Shown here: piece by piece, positions 1 through 7,250 of the stretch
How positions within the stretch are numbered: the first letter of the stretch is position 1
How the letters are laid out: the number at the start of each line of letters is the position of its first letter
NCBI GenBank assembly: GCA_047615865.1
Contig: JBLHIB010000029.1
Location: 1-31,583 of the forward strand
Source of the DNA: JADFAK01 sp047615865
GTDB taxonomy: Bacteria > Bacteroidota > Bacteroidia > Flavobacteriales_D > Sanyastnellaceae
Direction: 5' to 3'
DNA: 31,583 bases
Notes under the pieces: model-generated
The model's database searches: none
Told to the model about the DNA's origin: nothing
What the model saw: only the letters and a program-made list of their open reading frames with translations
Program-made: the position numbers and the translations under genes

Positions 1-1
1 G

Positions 2-115
2 TTACTTACCATCAAAGCGCAGTATTTATTGAAAGACAATGGCCCCGGAAGAAAAGGCGCAAGACGTAAGAAGTTCAAGCGTTATAAAAGTCGCTCGAAG
101 AAAGTGATCTTTTAG
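2..115 (+). CDS. C-terminal end of an unidentified basic protein (partial)
   Basis: An open frame enters from the left edge and stops at TAG 113-115, leaving 37 residues. The tail is extremely rich in Lys and Arg (it contains GRKGARRKKFKRYKSRSKK) and ends VIF. I do not recognise the family. A basic tail like this suits an RNA- or DNA-binding protein or the cytoplasmic end of a membrane protein, but that is inference. It converges on the minus-strand gene ending at 129, with only 13 bases between the two stops. Confidence 0.55.
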   Translation, partial: LLTIKAQYLLKDNGPGRKGARRKKFKRYKSRSKKVIF

Positions 116-128
116 ATCTCTAGTCTGA

Positions 129-1001
129 TTATAGTTCAAAGAATATTCCAGCCGTCCAAGCTGGAGCAGCCATAATAATTCTACCCGTAAAGGCTCCAGC
201 AACACCCGCTGAAATCCCCATTCTTTTCGAAACTTTATAGTTCAACTCCATTCCGATGCCAGAAAACTCGGTGTTATTGGCAAATGTACTGGTCGCTAGC
301 ATCTCCCCTGAGGCTACTCCATTTTTCAATGACTTAACGACATCGAGTCGAATAATACCTATAAGCTTCTTGTCATTCAGGGAAATACCTGCCTCAAGTC
401 CGATTCTTACTTCATCAGAATAGCCTTTCGTCCTGTTATTGAATCCGGCATACGCATTGACGTATACTGGTGATCTGCCCGATGAATTGAATCCTGTTCC
501 TGCATCAATCCTTATAATCTGATTGAATTCACCGTCACCTGTCTGCAAGTTGCCTTCACGACCACCCTCGGATACACCCAATGGAATTCCCAATGTTAAA
601 GAAGGTGCTACTGAGATTCTTTTGCCGGATGTTAGTCCATATTTAAATCCAATCTGAGCATCACCTAGCCCATTGATAGCATCACCTTCAGAGATAATCT
701 CACCACTTGATTCAGAGAATAGATTGTTGACTGTGGCTCGACTGAATAGGGGGATGTGAACAATGCCCGTAAACTTATTTGTGAAGCCGTACTCGGCGTA
801 CAAATTTGTATTGTATAGACCTGTTGTGACATTGGGATCGATCATTCCAGTATTGGTGAAATGTTGATCTGCAGTTATCCAAGATTCGTATAGTTTGAAG
901 TATCCTTTTCCTCTGGGTTGCGGCCATCCGCCTCCAGCAATTGCCGAGTAAAACGCGCATGAAGCGAGCAGACAAAGAATGTATGTTTTGAATGTAGTCA
1001 T
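129..1001 (-). CDS. Outer-membrane beta-barrel protein (putative)
   Basis: This 290-residue protein has an N-terminal signal peptide (about residues 1-22, hydrophobic LCLLASCAFYSAIAG) with no convincing lipobox. The mature start GGGWPQPRGKGYFKL resembles a group of uncharacterised Bacteroidota outer-membrane proteins. The rest alternates short amphipathic strands and polar turns (for example LYAEYGFTNKFTGIVHIPLF, IGFKYGLTSGKR) and ends with an aromatic-rich strand GIFFEL, as expected of a barrel. The transported substrate, if any, is unknown. The start lies 8 bases after the stop of the DM13 lipoprotein gene, so the two are probably co-transcribed and may act together at the outer membrane. 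The barrel assignment is by pattern only. Confidence 0.75.
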   Translation of the reverse strand: MTTFKTYILCLLASCAFYSAIAGGGWPQPRGKGYFKLYESWITADQHFTNTGMIDPNVTTGLYNTNLYAEYGFTNKFTGIVHIPLFSRATVNNLFSESSGEIISEGDAINGLGDAQIGFKYGLTSGKRISVAPSLTLGIPLGVSEGGREGNLQTGDGEFNQIIRIDAGTGFNSSGRSPVYVNAYAGFNNRTKGYSDEVRIGLEAGISLNDKKLIGIIRLDVVKSLKNGVASGEMLATSTFANNTEFSGIGMELNYKVSKRMGISAGVAGAFTGRIIMAAPAWTAGIFFEL

Positions 1002-1009
1002 GGCGTATA

Positions 1010-1687
1010 TTAATTTGAAAGTGATCCTACTCCAACCTTAACATTGAATGGAGCACAAAAGAATAGCACGTGATTATAGTCATAGAGTCCAATTGAACTT
1101 GGAATGTCATAGGAATGAGCGCCGTTGAATGTGGTTACAGGGGCAATTTCATAAGCTCCCACTATGGAGTTGGGATTGTTGGAGAGGTAGACGAACAAAC
1201 CAGGGAGTTCGTCTGATGTGCTGAAATTTGACTCGAATTCAAGAACTAGTTGAGTTCCTTCAAAATGAAGAATACAATCACCTTCCAGCGCATAGCTGCT
1301 GGTCGAAGCCACAGACGCTGTCCTTTCTTGCGCTGGTAGTACGGTGTTCAATCCTGTCGCAATCAGTTTGGAACTAGAAACAGATGGATTATCTGAAACG
1401 GCTACTGTTATGAGCGATTCACCGTCGAGTAATGCCTCAGCAAGGCCGTCATCTGAAATCGAAATGATAGTTTCTTCCGAAGACGTCCAAATAAGTGTAT
1501 TCTCCTGGGGCAGACCAACTCCGTCAAAGAAAGTCGCTTCGAATTGATAGGTAGATCCCAGAGCCAATGTGTCAGCAGGATTGGTGATTCGAACTCCAGG
1601 GCTTACGAAATCATCTATGTAGTCATCTCCTATACATCCGAAGAGGAGCAGGGAAGACATTGAGAAGAACAAAAGGGAGAGTCTCAT
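1010..1687 (-). CDS. Big2-like plus DM13 domain lipoprotein
   Basis: This 225-residue protein begins with a lipoprotein signal whose lipobox is LLFGC (Cys about residue 18). Residues about 30-112 form a bacterial Ig-like (Big2) domain: VRITNPADTLALGSTYQFEA, then a WTSS...ISISDDGLAEAL core. Residues about 130-222 match the DM13 domain, with LVLEFESNFSTS, GLFVYLSN, a SYDIP segment and the conserved cysteine in FFCAPFNVKVG. DM13 domains have been proposed to take part in electron transfer through that cysteine; their role in bacteria is not settled. The protein should be anchored in an envelope membrane. It is the first gene of a two-gene unit with the barrel gene downstream. A -7-like element lies at 1710-1717. 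Confidence 0.82.
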   Translation of the reverse strand: MRLSLLFFSMSSLLLFGCIGDDYIDDFVSPGVRITNPADTLALGSTYQFEATFFDGVGLPQENTLIWTSSEETIISISDDGLAEALLDGESLITVAVSDNPSVSSSKLIATGLNTVLPAQERTASVASTSSYALEGDCILHFEGTQLVLEFESNFSTSDELPGLFVYLSNNPNSIVGAYEIAPVTTFNGAHSYDIPSSIGLYDYNHVLFFCAPFNVKVGVGSLSN

Positions 1688-1709
1688 TTGCGGTTGCTGT
1701 TGTTAAAGT

Positions 1710-1717
1710 CAAAGGTA
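1710..1717 (-). promoter_or_regulatory. Bacteroidota -7 promoter element for the DM13/barrel pair
   Basis: On the minus strand this reads TACCTTTG, matching TAnnTTTG. It sits 22 bases upstream of the start codon at 1687. No good -33 element was seen at the usual spacing, so the call rests on the -7 motif and its position. Confidence 0.4.
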
Positions 1718-1796
1718 GTTCGCAGTAATGAAAAAGCCATCCCAATACGCTCACATATTGTTGCAGAATTATAACAATATGGAAAAGTTATAGGCA

Positions 1797-1826
1797 TAAA
1801 AAAGGGCCGCTCAATGAGCAGCCCTC
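1797..1826 (-). terminator. Intrinsic terminator of the TPR lipoprotein gene
   Basis: The hairpin arms AGGGC/GCCCT and GCTC/GAGC surround an AAT loop with one C-A mismatch (1803-1825). On the minus strand the stem is followed by a run of six U (1798-1803). It lies just after the stop codon at 1845. The plus-strand side has only a short T run. Confidence 0.85.
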
Positions 1827-1844
1827 TTTTGAGAATCTTATGTT

Positions 1845-3548
1845 CTAGAAGTTGAATTGCGCTTGGAAATCGCGAAACTCAAGATCTTTCATTGCTTTGT
1901 CTTTCAACGAACCATCTTTTGCAATGGCATCGTTCAAGTTCTTAAGTACGTCAGCTCCTGACCCTGTGCGGGCAGCGATGATAGCTTTAAGATACATTGC
2001 CATTGCTGAATCGTCACCACTGTTGTCCATAGCTGCTTTCGCGCCAGTGTTGTCACCATTCAATACTTTCGCAAGTGCTACGTTGAACGTGCTGTTGCTT
2101 CCCATGTTTGAAACAGCAGAGCTATAATCTCCTTGCTGAATCTTTACAAGACCTTTGTTATAGGCAACAGCATCTCCAGCTCCTGAAGCAGCAGCGAAAT
2201 AGCCCAAAGCACCATCGCGATCACCATCAAGGCGAGCACAAATACCTAAGTTGTTAGCAACCTCAGCCTTTTCAGAAACAGCATAAGCTTTTTCGAATTG
2301 TGACTTAGCTTCTTCCTTCTTATTTTGCATGAAGAGGATATAACCAACGTTGTTGATTCCTCTATAGTCAGCTGGGAAAAGACGCTCAGCGTTCTCGTAT
2401 ATCTCCAACTTGTCATTCATACCTTCAAACAAAGTAGCCGAAAATAGAATCTCCTCTACAGTCAAAGTTTCTGGATTAGACTTACAAAGAACGATTAGTT
2501 CCTCATCAGTGTATCCTTCAACATTGTACTTCAAAGTAACCTGTGAACGACGCAATGAAGGCAAGATGTCCTTTTCGATCGACTTGTAGGTCTTAGCGAT
2601 ATTCTTAATCTCCTGCTCACGCTTGTTCTTGTCTGTGTACATCTCAAGAACACGTAGAATCAGATTCTTGTCTTCAATAGAAGAAGCTTCCATCTGCTCT
2701 TTGAAACCTTCCCAGTCTTCACCTTTTGGTGAATCAACATAAAAGCCTTCAGCTGCAACTTCCAATTTTGCCTTCTTAATCAAGTTGGCAACAATCTTAT
2801 TGGCAGCTTGCGAGCGCTCTAGAGCTAGATCTTCATTCAAAGTGATCTCACCCTCAGGAGAAGCATAAGCTTCAACACTGGTTCCTGTAAGAACCAAAGA
2901 ATCAGAATCTGCACATTCCATTATGAAAGCTTTTAAAGCTTTGATATCATCGTCTTTCAACTCAACAGAACGCACATTAGATGCATTGTAGTTGAAATTA
3001 ACAACAGCTTCCTTCGTCTTAGACAAAGTTCTTTGGAAACTGTCAGTAGACATAGTTGGCTTGTCATCATCCTGAATCAAGTAAGGAGTAGTAATGATAC
3101 CTGGCGCCAAAACAATAGGATCGAAAGATTGCTCTTTGCTTCCTTTAGAACCTTTGATACGCAACTCCAAATTGCTTTCCGCCATTGCTGGAGTATAAGC
3201 GATCTTATCAGTATAAGAGAAGCTCTTACCTGCGTCATAAGGAATTACCTCATAGTTGCCGGCAGCATCTTCACCTTGGTATCCTTGCATAGTAAATAAT
3301 GTCTCACCACCTTCAAACGTTAACGCTGGAGTAGCTTCAACAATAACTTTTTTGTGGAAATACTTCTCAGGAAACTTGCCCGATAAATTGATTTCAACGC
3401 TGTCACCTCTTACGATTAGCGGGTCTGGCTCGACCTTAGCATTAAGCTCTTCTTTTAGCTTGTCCATTTTACCTAAGCCACCACATCCTTGCATGAGCAC
3501 CAAGGCCAATGCCGTGAACGCGTAGATTACCAGGTTTTTTGTTTTCAT
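1845..3548 (-). CDS. OmpA-like / TPR lipoprotein
   Basis: This is a 567-residue lipoprotein. The start at 3548 is chosen because it gives a proper signal sequence (MKTKNLVIYAFTALALVLMQ) with lipobox LMQGC; the longer in-frame start at 3638 would precede the putative -7 element at 3594-3601. Residues about 30-170 look like beta-rich N-terminal domains. A segment at about 210-265 (VEAYASPEGEITLNEDLALE, then RSQAANKIVANL) resembles the peptidoglycan-binding OmpA C-terminal fold. Residues about 370-560 hold tetratricopeptide-like helical pairs (FPADYRGINNVGYILFMQNK, ANNLGICARLDGDRDGALGY). A structural or assembly role tying the outer membrane to peptidoglycan is likely, but no specific function can be named. 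It is monocistronic, with its own terminator. Confidence 0.82.
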   Translation of the reverse strand: MKTKNLVIYAFTALALVLMQGCGGLGKMDKLKEELNAKVEPDPLIVRGDSVEINLSGKFPEKYFHKKVIVEATPALTFEGGETLFTMQGYQGEDAAGNYEVIPYDAGKSFSYTDKIAYTPAMAESNLELRIKGSKGSKEQSFDPIVLAPGIITTPYLIQDDDKPTMSTDSFQRTLSKTKEAVVNFNYNASNVRSVELKDDDIKALKAFIMECADSDSLVLTGTSVEAYASPEGEITLNEDLALERSQAANKIVANLIKKAKLEVAAEGFYVDSPKGEDWEGFKEQMEASSIEDKNLILRVLEMYTDKNKREQEIKNIAKTYKSIEKDILPSLRRSQVTLKYNVEGYTDEELIVLCKSNPETLTVEEILFSATLFEGMNDKLEIYENAERLFPADYRGINNVGYILFMQNKKEEAKSQFEKAYAVSEKAEVANNLGICARLDGDRDGALGYFAAASGAGDAVAYNKGLVKIQQGDYSSAVSNMGSNSTFNVALAKVLNGDNTGAKAAMDNSGDDSAMAMYLKAIIAARTGSGADVLKNLNDAIAKDGSLKDKAMKDLEFRDFQAQFNF

Positions 3549-3593
3549 TCTAATAGATTTATAGTCCGTATGTACGGTAAGATATATTCGCTG

Positions 3594-3601
3594 CAAAGCT
3601 A
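3594..3601 (-). promoter_or_regulatory. Putative -7 element for the TPR lipoprotein gene
   Basis: The minus strand reads TAGCTTTG, an exact TAnnTTTG match, 46 bases upstream of the start at 3548. The -33 region is weak. It argues against the longer in-frame start at 3638. Confidence 0.4.
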
Positions 3602-3881
3602 AAATTTGTTTTCGAAAAACAGAAAATTCAAGGCACAATCGTACTCTAGAAGAGATACTTTTTTTAAGTCACTTATTGAGAACCTTTGTTTCTAGATATT
3701 TGCATCATAAAATCAGAGGTGTTAATCGATGGAAATGCCTGTGTTTATAGATGTTTCAATCATGGTGTTCAAAAATTCGTAGTTCAACAGATTTATGTCT
3801 GCACGAAATTGAACTATATAAAGTAATTGCAAAATTGGCTTCTTAGAAGAGCTTATCGCAAGTTTAAATGCTCAAAAACCG
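3602..3881. other. AT-rich intergenic region between accA and the TPR lipoprotein gene
   Basis: This is part of a gap of about 330 bases (3549-3881) downstream of accA. I see no conserved open frame, no clear terminator hairpin for accA and no RNA gene. Only the -7 element at its left end is supportable. Confidence 0.5.
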
Positions 3882-4844
3882 TTATTGAAATTCGCCCATT
3901 GAGCTGAATTTCTTAATTCGGCTCTTAATTCGCTTTTCAGGGTCCAACTTCTCTAAAGCATCGATGCGATCAGTTAATTCACCTTTCAATATAGCAAACA
4001 TCCCTTCAGCATCTGCGTGCGCTCCGCCAAGAGGTTCTTGAATTACGCCATCAATAAGTTTGTTCCTGAGCATGTCTTCTGATGTCAGTTTCAAAGCATC
4101 GGCTGCCTCGATCTTATGATCCCAGTTACGCCAAAGTATTGTCGAGCAATTCTCAGGTGAAATAACGCTGTACCAAGAGTTCTCGAGCATCAGTACTTGA
4201 TCACCTATACCTATTCCCAAAGCTCCGCCTGAAGCTCCTTCACCAATAATCACACAAATAACCGGTACACGCAACTTGACCATTTCCATCAAGTTCCTCG
4301 CGATTGCCTCTCCTTGTCCTCGCTCCTCAGCTTCCAAACCAGGATATGCCCCTGGTGTGTCGATCAAAGAAACAACTGGAATGCCGAATTTCTCTGCCAT
4401 CTTCATCAATCGCAAGGCTTTACGGTATCCTTCAGGATTGGCCATGCCGAAATTACGGTACTGACGCATTTTTGTATTGATCCCTTTTTGCTGACCAATA
4501 AACATAACGCTACGTCCATTGACCATGCCCAATCCACCCACCATAGCGTGGTCGTCACCAAAGTTACGGTCGCCGTGAAGTTCGATGAATTCATTATTTG
4601 TCATCGCCTCAATATACCCTAGAGTATAAGGACGCTGAGGGTGACGTGACAATTGAACTCTTTGCCATGGCGTGAGAGCCGCAAAGATTTCTTTGGTTGT
4701 TTTTTTGATTTTTTCTTCAAGATCAGCAGTCAATGTTTTCACATCTACCTGGCTTTTTTCCTGAATTTCCTTAGTCTTTTCAAGTTGCTCGTGGAGCTCT
4801 TTGATTGGTTCTTCAAAATCCAAATAAGTACGCATAGAGGCCAT
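3882..4844 (-). CDS. accA: Acetyl-CoA carboxylase carboxyltransferase subunit alpha
   Basis: AccA forms with AccD the carboxyltransferase that moves CO2 from carboxybiotin to acetyl-CoA, giving malonyl-CoA for fatty acid synthesis in the cytoplasm. The protein has 320 residues, the usual length. It shows the N-terminal coiled region followed by the crotonase-like core: LTPWQRVQLSRHPQRPYTLG, ELHGDRNFGDD, SLIDTPGAYPGLEAEERGQG, and the oxyanion-hole region GEGASGGALGIG. WYSVISPENCSTILW is also diagnostic. A second in-frame ATG three codons in (4835) fits many relatives starting near YLDFE-P-I, so the exact start is uncertain. It stands alone; accD is not in the window. Confidence 0.98.
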   Translation of the reverse strand: MASMRTYLDFEEPIKELHEQLEKTKEIQEKSQVDVKTLTADLEEKIKKTTKEIFAALTPWQRVQLSRHPQRPYTLGYIEAMTNNEFIELHGDRNFGDDHAMVGGLGMVNGRSVMFIGQQKGINTKMRQYRNFGMANPEGYRKALRLMKMAEKFGIPVVSLIDTPGAYPGLEAEERGQGEAIARNLMEMVKLRVPVICVIIGEGASGGALGIGIGDQVLMLENSWYSVISPENCSTILWRNWDHKIEAADALKLTSEDMLRNKLIDGVIQEPLGGAHADAEGMFAILKGELTDRIDALEKLDPEKRIKSRIKKFSSMGEFQ

Positions 4845-4929
4845 AATTTTGAGTGGCGCAAGTTAGCAAAATCTTGCACGACGGGATTTTATTCGAAGAC
4901 GCATTTTTTTAAGCTCTCTTTGTTGACGT

Positions 4930-6627
4930 TTAGAACTTGAATCCAAGCCCAAGCCTAAGGCCATAGGTACTGTACTTTTGGGAGAAGTCTGTTCGGTTTA
5001 CTATCGAGTTGAGAGTGGTCTTGAACACTGGCTCTAGATACAAACGAGTCTTGTCGTTCAATGCATAACCCAGTGCTATTCTAGCCTGATAGTTCCATAT
5101 CCAACGTCGGCTGATGTCTTGCTTGACTATGGCCGATTGACTATCTGTGTCTATATATTGCCCTTTCGTGCTCACCAACAAGCCAGCTGAAATACCAGTT
5201 CTCAAACCAAGGGACCATGGTCCTTTTTCAAACTCATACCCGATTGAAAGTGGAATCTCTATGTATTGAAAGGTGGTTCTCTCGTTGACTGGATCAACAG
5301 GCGTCTCAATACTTGTCAAAATGCTGTCAAGTGAATACAATACTAAAGATTCGTTGCTCAATTCTTCGGTGATAAATACTTCCCAGTATCCAAAAAAACC
5401 ACCAGAATCGTTCTCTTGTATCCATAAACTATCTAGGCCGAAGTAACTGGTTTCGATTGAAGTGTTGATTGATGAAGAATCTAAAGCAGTGACATAACTG
5501 GTAGCAGGGGAGTAGTTGTTGGTCTCTCCAATAGAGTACCAATTTAAACCTATTGAATAGTTCAAGCGGCCCGGCTCATATATAGCTTCAAAGCCAATTT
5601 CTGGCGACCATCCAATTGTTTCTTCCTTGTCTCGCAGTGCGGTATATCCTTCGAGGCCTTCTTCCAATGGCTTAAGGGACCTCGCATTGTATCCGTATCC
5701 GGTATGGAATTTAATTTCCCAAAAACTAGGGCTGTACTTATCTACCGGAAGGAGAGAAGCATTGAAACTTGCGGATTGAAGGTCATAAAGTGCTAATGTT
5801 GGAGGAAGGGAAATAAGTGCGGTGATTCCTGAGGTTTGATTAGAAGAATTAACAGATTCATTACTAGTTTCTATGTGTGATCTATTCTGTGATTTGTCCT
5901 CTTCTTCAGTATAATCCACGGTGTGATTTGTTGTCTTCACCGGAGCTTCTGGATGGATGTCATTTTTAGCCGCAGTTTCATTTTTTCCAGTTATTGGGGC
6001 TTGGAGTTCGCTATTCAGGATGTTGTCTTTCGGTGAACTGGTGTTTTGAGTCGGGGCATTATTTGCCGTGCTGCTGTTCCTCGCAACGTAAACGTAACCG
6101 CTGCTGTCAGAAGCAGAACTAGCGAATGGTACTTCTGCTTTTACTTTGGATTCAGTTTTTCCCACTTTACCAGGTAGGTCGTTTGCGCTTGCGCTAAATC
6201 CTATTTCAGATTCTATTTGTGATTTTTCAGATGTAAGAGCTTGTGCGAGTTGCTTTTCATCCGACGTATCATTCACTTGTAAGTCTTTTATTTCATCATT
6301 TATCGAAGGCTCGAGCATAGCCAATGTTGAGTTTGAATTTTGAAGTGTGCTTGTTCTTAGCTCCATTTCTTGGAAGCGCGAAGTTAATAGCACATTGTAT
6401 TGAGCAGAAATGGCGATTGAATCCTCGGTTGAGGCTTGGAAATTGTATACGCCGCATAAAGCAGCACCGCACAATAAAATCCCCAGCAGCCCAAGGAGCC
6501 AAAATCCCCCTTTGGAGGACTTACCTTGAATCATGGATTCCGCCGCGGCCCATGAAGCTGCGTTATATGCAGCCTGATGATCCCCTAGTTTCTCGCGAAA
6601 CATCTTATCTAAATTATGCTCACTCAT
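4930..6627 (-). CDS. Membrane-anchored putative anti-sigma protein with C-terminal outer-membrane-like beta-barrel
   Basis: This 565-residue protein is encoded directly after an ECF sigma gene, sharing the overlap ATGA (6624-6627), which fixes the start and suggests translational coupling. A short cytoplasmic N-terminus (DKMFREKLGDHQAAYNAASW) precedes one transmembrane helix at about residues 41-62 (GFWLLGLLGILLCGAALCGV). Residues about 63-280 are Ser/Asn/Glu-rich and look disordered. Residues about 300-565 are a run of beta-strands with alternating aromatics, ending in GLRLGLGFKF, a typical outer-membrane barrel end. The position and N-terminus fit an anti-sigma factor that binds the partner sigma factor. 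The barrel end suggests the protein spans the periplasm and reports on outer-membrane state; that is inference. I see no zinc-binding anti-sigma motif. Confidence 0.7.
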   Translation of the reverse strand: MSEHNLDKMFREKLGDHQAAYNAASWAAAESMIQGKSSKGGFWLLGLLGILLCGAALCGVYNFQASTEDSIAISAQYNVLLTSRFQEMELRTSTLQNSNSTLAMLEPSINDEIKDLQVNDTSDEKQLAQALTSEKSQIESEIGFSASANDLPGKVGKTESKVKAEVPFASSASDSSGYVYVARNSSTANNAPTQNTSSPKDNILNSELQAPITGKNETAAKNDIHPEAPVKTTNHTVDYTEEEDKSQNRSHIETSNESVNSSNQTSGITALISLPPTLALYDLQSASFNASLLPVDKYSPSFWEIKFHTGYGYNARSLKPLEEGLEGYTALRDKEETIGWSPEIGFEAIYEPGRLNYSIGLNWYSIGETNNYSPATSYVTALDSSSINTSIETSYFGLDSLWIQENDSGGFFGYWEVFITEELSNESLVLYSLDSILTSIETPVDPVNERTTFQYIEIPLSIGYEFEKGPWSLGLRTGISAGLLVSTKGQYIDTDSQSAIVKQDISRRWIWNYQARIALGYALNDKTRLYLEPVFKTTLNSIVNRTDFSQKYSTYGLRLGLGFKF

Positions 6628-7202
6628 TTCAGTGTTGCAGTTTTTTGAATCCCCAGTACTTTTTGAACTTGCTCTTGTAATATCGATCTCGCAATCGATA
6701 AATGCCATTTAGAATTGCCTTCTGTAATCTTCAACATTGTGGCAACTTCTTTGTGCGTGTAGCCGTCAATTGCGCAGAGATTAAATACATTCCGTCGCAA
6801 GTCCGACAATACATCAAGCATCAATAACAAATCCTCAGCACTGAAGCGTTCATCCGCTTCATTCCAATCAACTCCTTCATGATTGACCGCTTCAGCAAAA
6901 TCCACTGGAGTGCTCAACTCTTTGTGTTTCTTGTTCTTTCGATGGTCGTCTATGACAGTGTTGATCATTATTCTTTTGCTCCAGAACGGATATTTATTAG
7001 CGGGATTATTATTTAAAAATTGTTCTAATCCGTTCAAGATTTTTAAAAAAGCTTGGTTGACAAGTGCCACTCCATCTTCTTCGTTTTTATGGTACCGCAT
7101 GGCCACACTTATCAAGGTCCCATAAGAAACCTTGTACAGCTCATGTTGGGATCGGCGATCCCCTTTTGAGCACGTGGCAAGTAGTGTGTCGGTTATTTTC
7201 AT
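6624..7202 (-). CDS. ECF-family RNA polymerase sigma factor
   Basis: This 192-residue sigma-70 family protein has region 2 at about residues 10-90 (LLATCSKGDRRSQHELYK, MRYHKNEEDGVALVNQAFLK, YPFWSKRIMINTVIDDHRK) and region 4 at about 125-185 (LSDLRRNVFNLCAIDGYTHK, then VATMLKITEGNSKWHLSIAR, the DNA-binding helix-turn-helix). It should direct RNA polymerase to a small regulon controlled by the coupled membrane protein downstream. The start at 7202 is chosen because homologues begin close to this point; the longer in-frame start at 7226 lies inside the terminator hairpin of the upstream gene. No separate promoter is visible between that terminator and the start codon. Confidence 0.9.
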   Translation of the reverse strand: MKITDTLLATCSKGDRRSQHELYKVSYGTLISVAMRYHKNEEDGVALVNQAFLKILNGLEQFLNNNPANKYPFWSKRIMINTVIDDHRKNKKHKELSTPVDFAEAVNHEGVDWNEADERFSAEDLLLMLDVLSDLRRNVFNLCAIDGYTHKEVATMLKITEGNSKWHLSIARSILQEQVQKVLGIQKTATLK

Positions 7203-7203
7203 G

Positions 7204-7245
7204 TAAAAAAAACACGGCAACCACATGGGTTGCCGTGTTTGTAAT
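7204..7245 (-). terminator. Intrinsic terminator of the secreted repeat protein gene
   Basis: This is a perfect long inverted repeat: AACACGGCAACC and GGTTGCCGTGTT arms around a short CATGT loop (minus-strand reading), followed on the minus strand by about eight U. It lies immediately after the stop at 7251 and ends within a few bases of the sigma factor start at 7202, so transcription from upstream should largely stop before the sigma gene. Confidence 0.92.
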
Positions 7246-7250
7246 GGTAG

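Noticed and set aside
3729..3782. Short plus-strand frame of 17 codons between accA and the TPR lipoprotein gene
   Set aside because: Too short, with no leader motif or conserved pattern to support it.
4858..4877. GCAAG...CTTGC inverted repeat upstream of accA
   Set aside because: A five-base stem with a ten-base loop and no U tract on either strand; not a terminator.
7203..7226. Longer N-terminus for the sigma factor starting at 7226
   Set aside because: The extra eight codons are made from the terminator hairpin and are not part of the sigma family.
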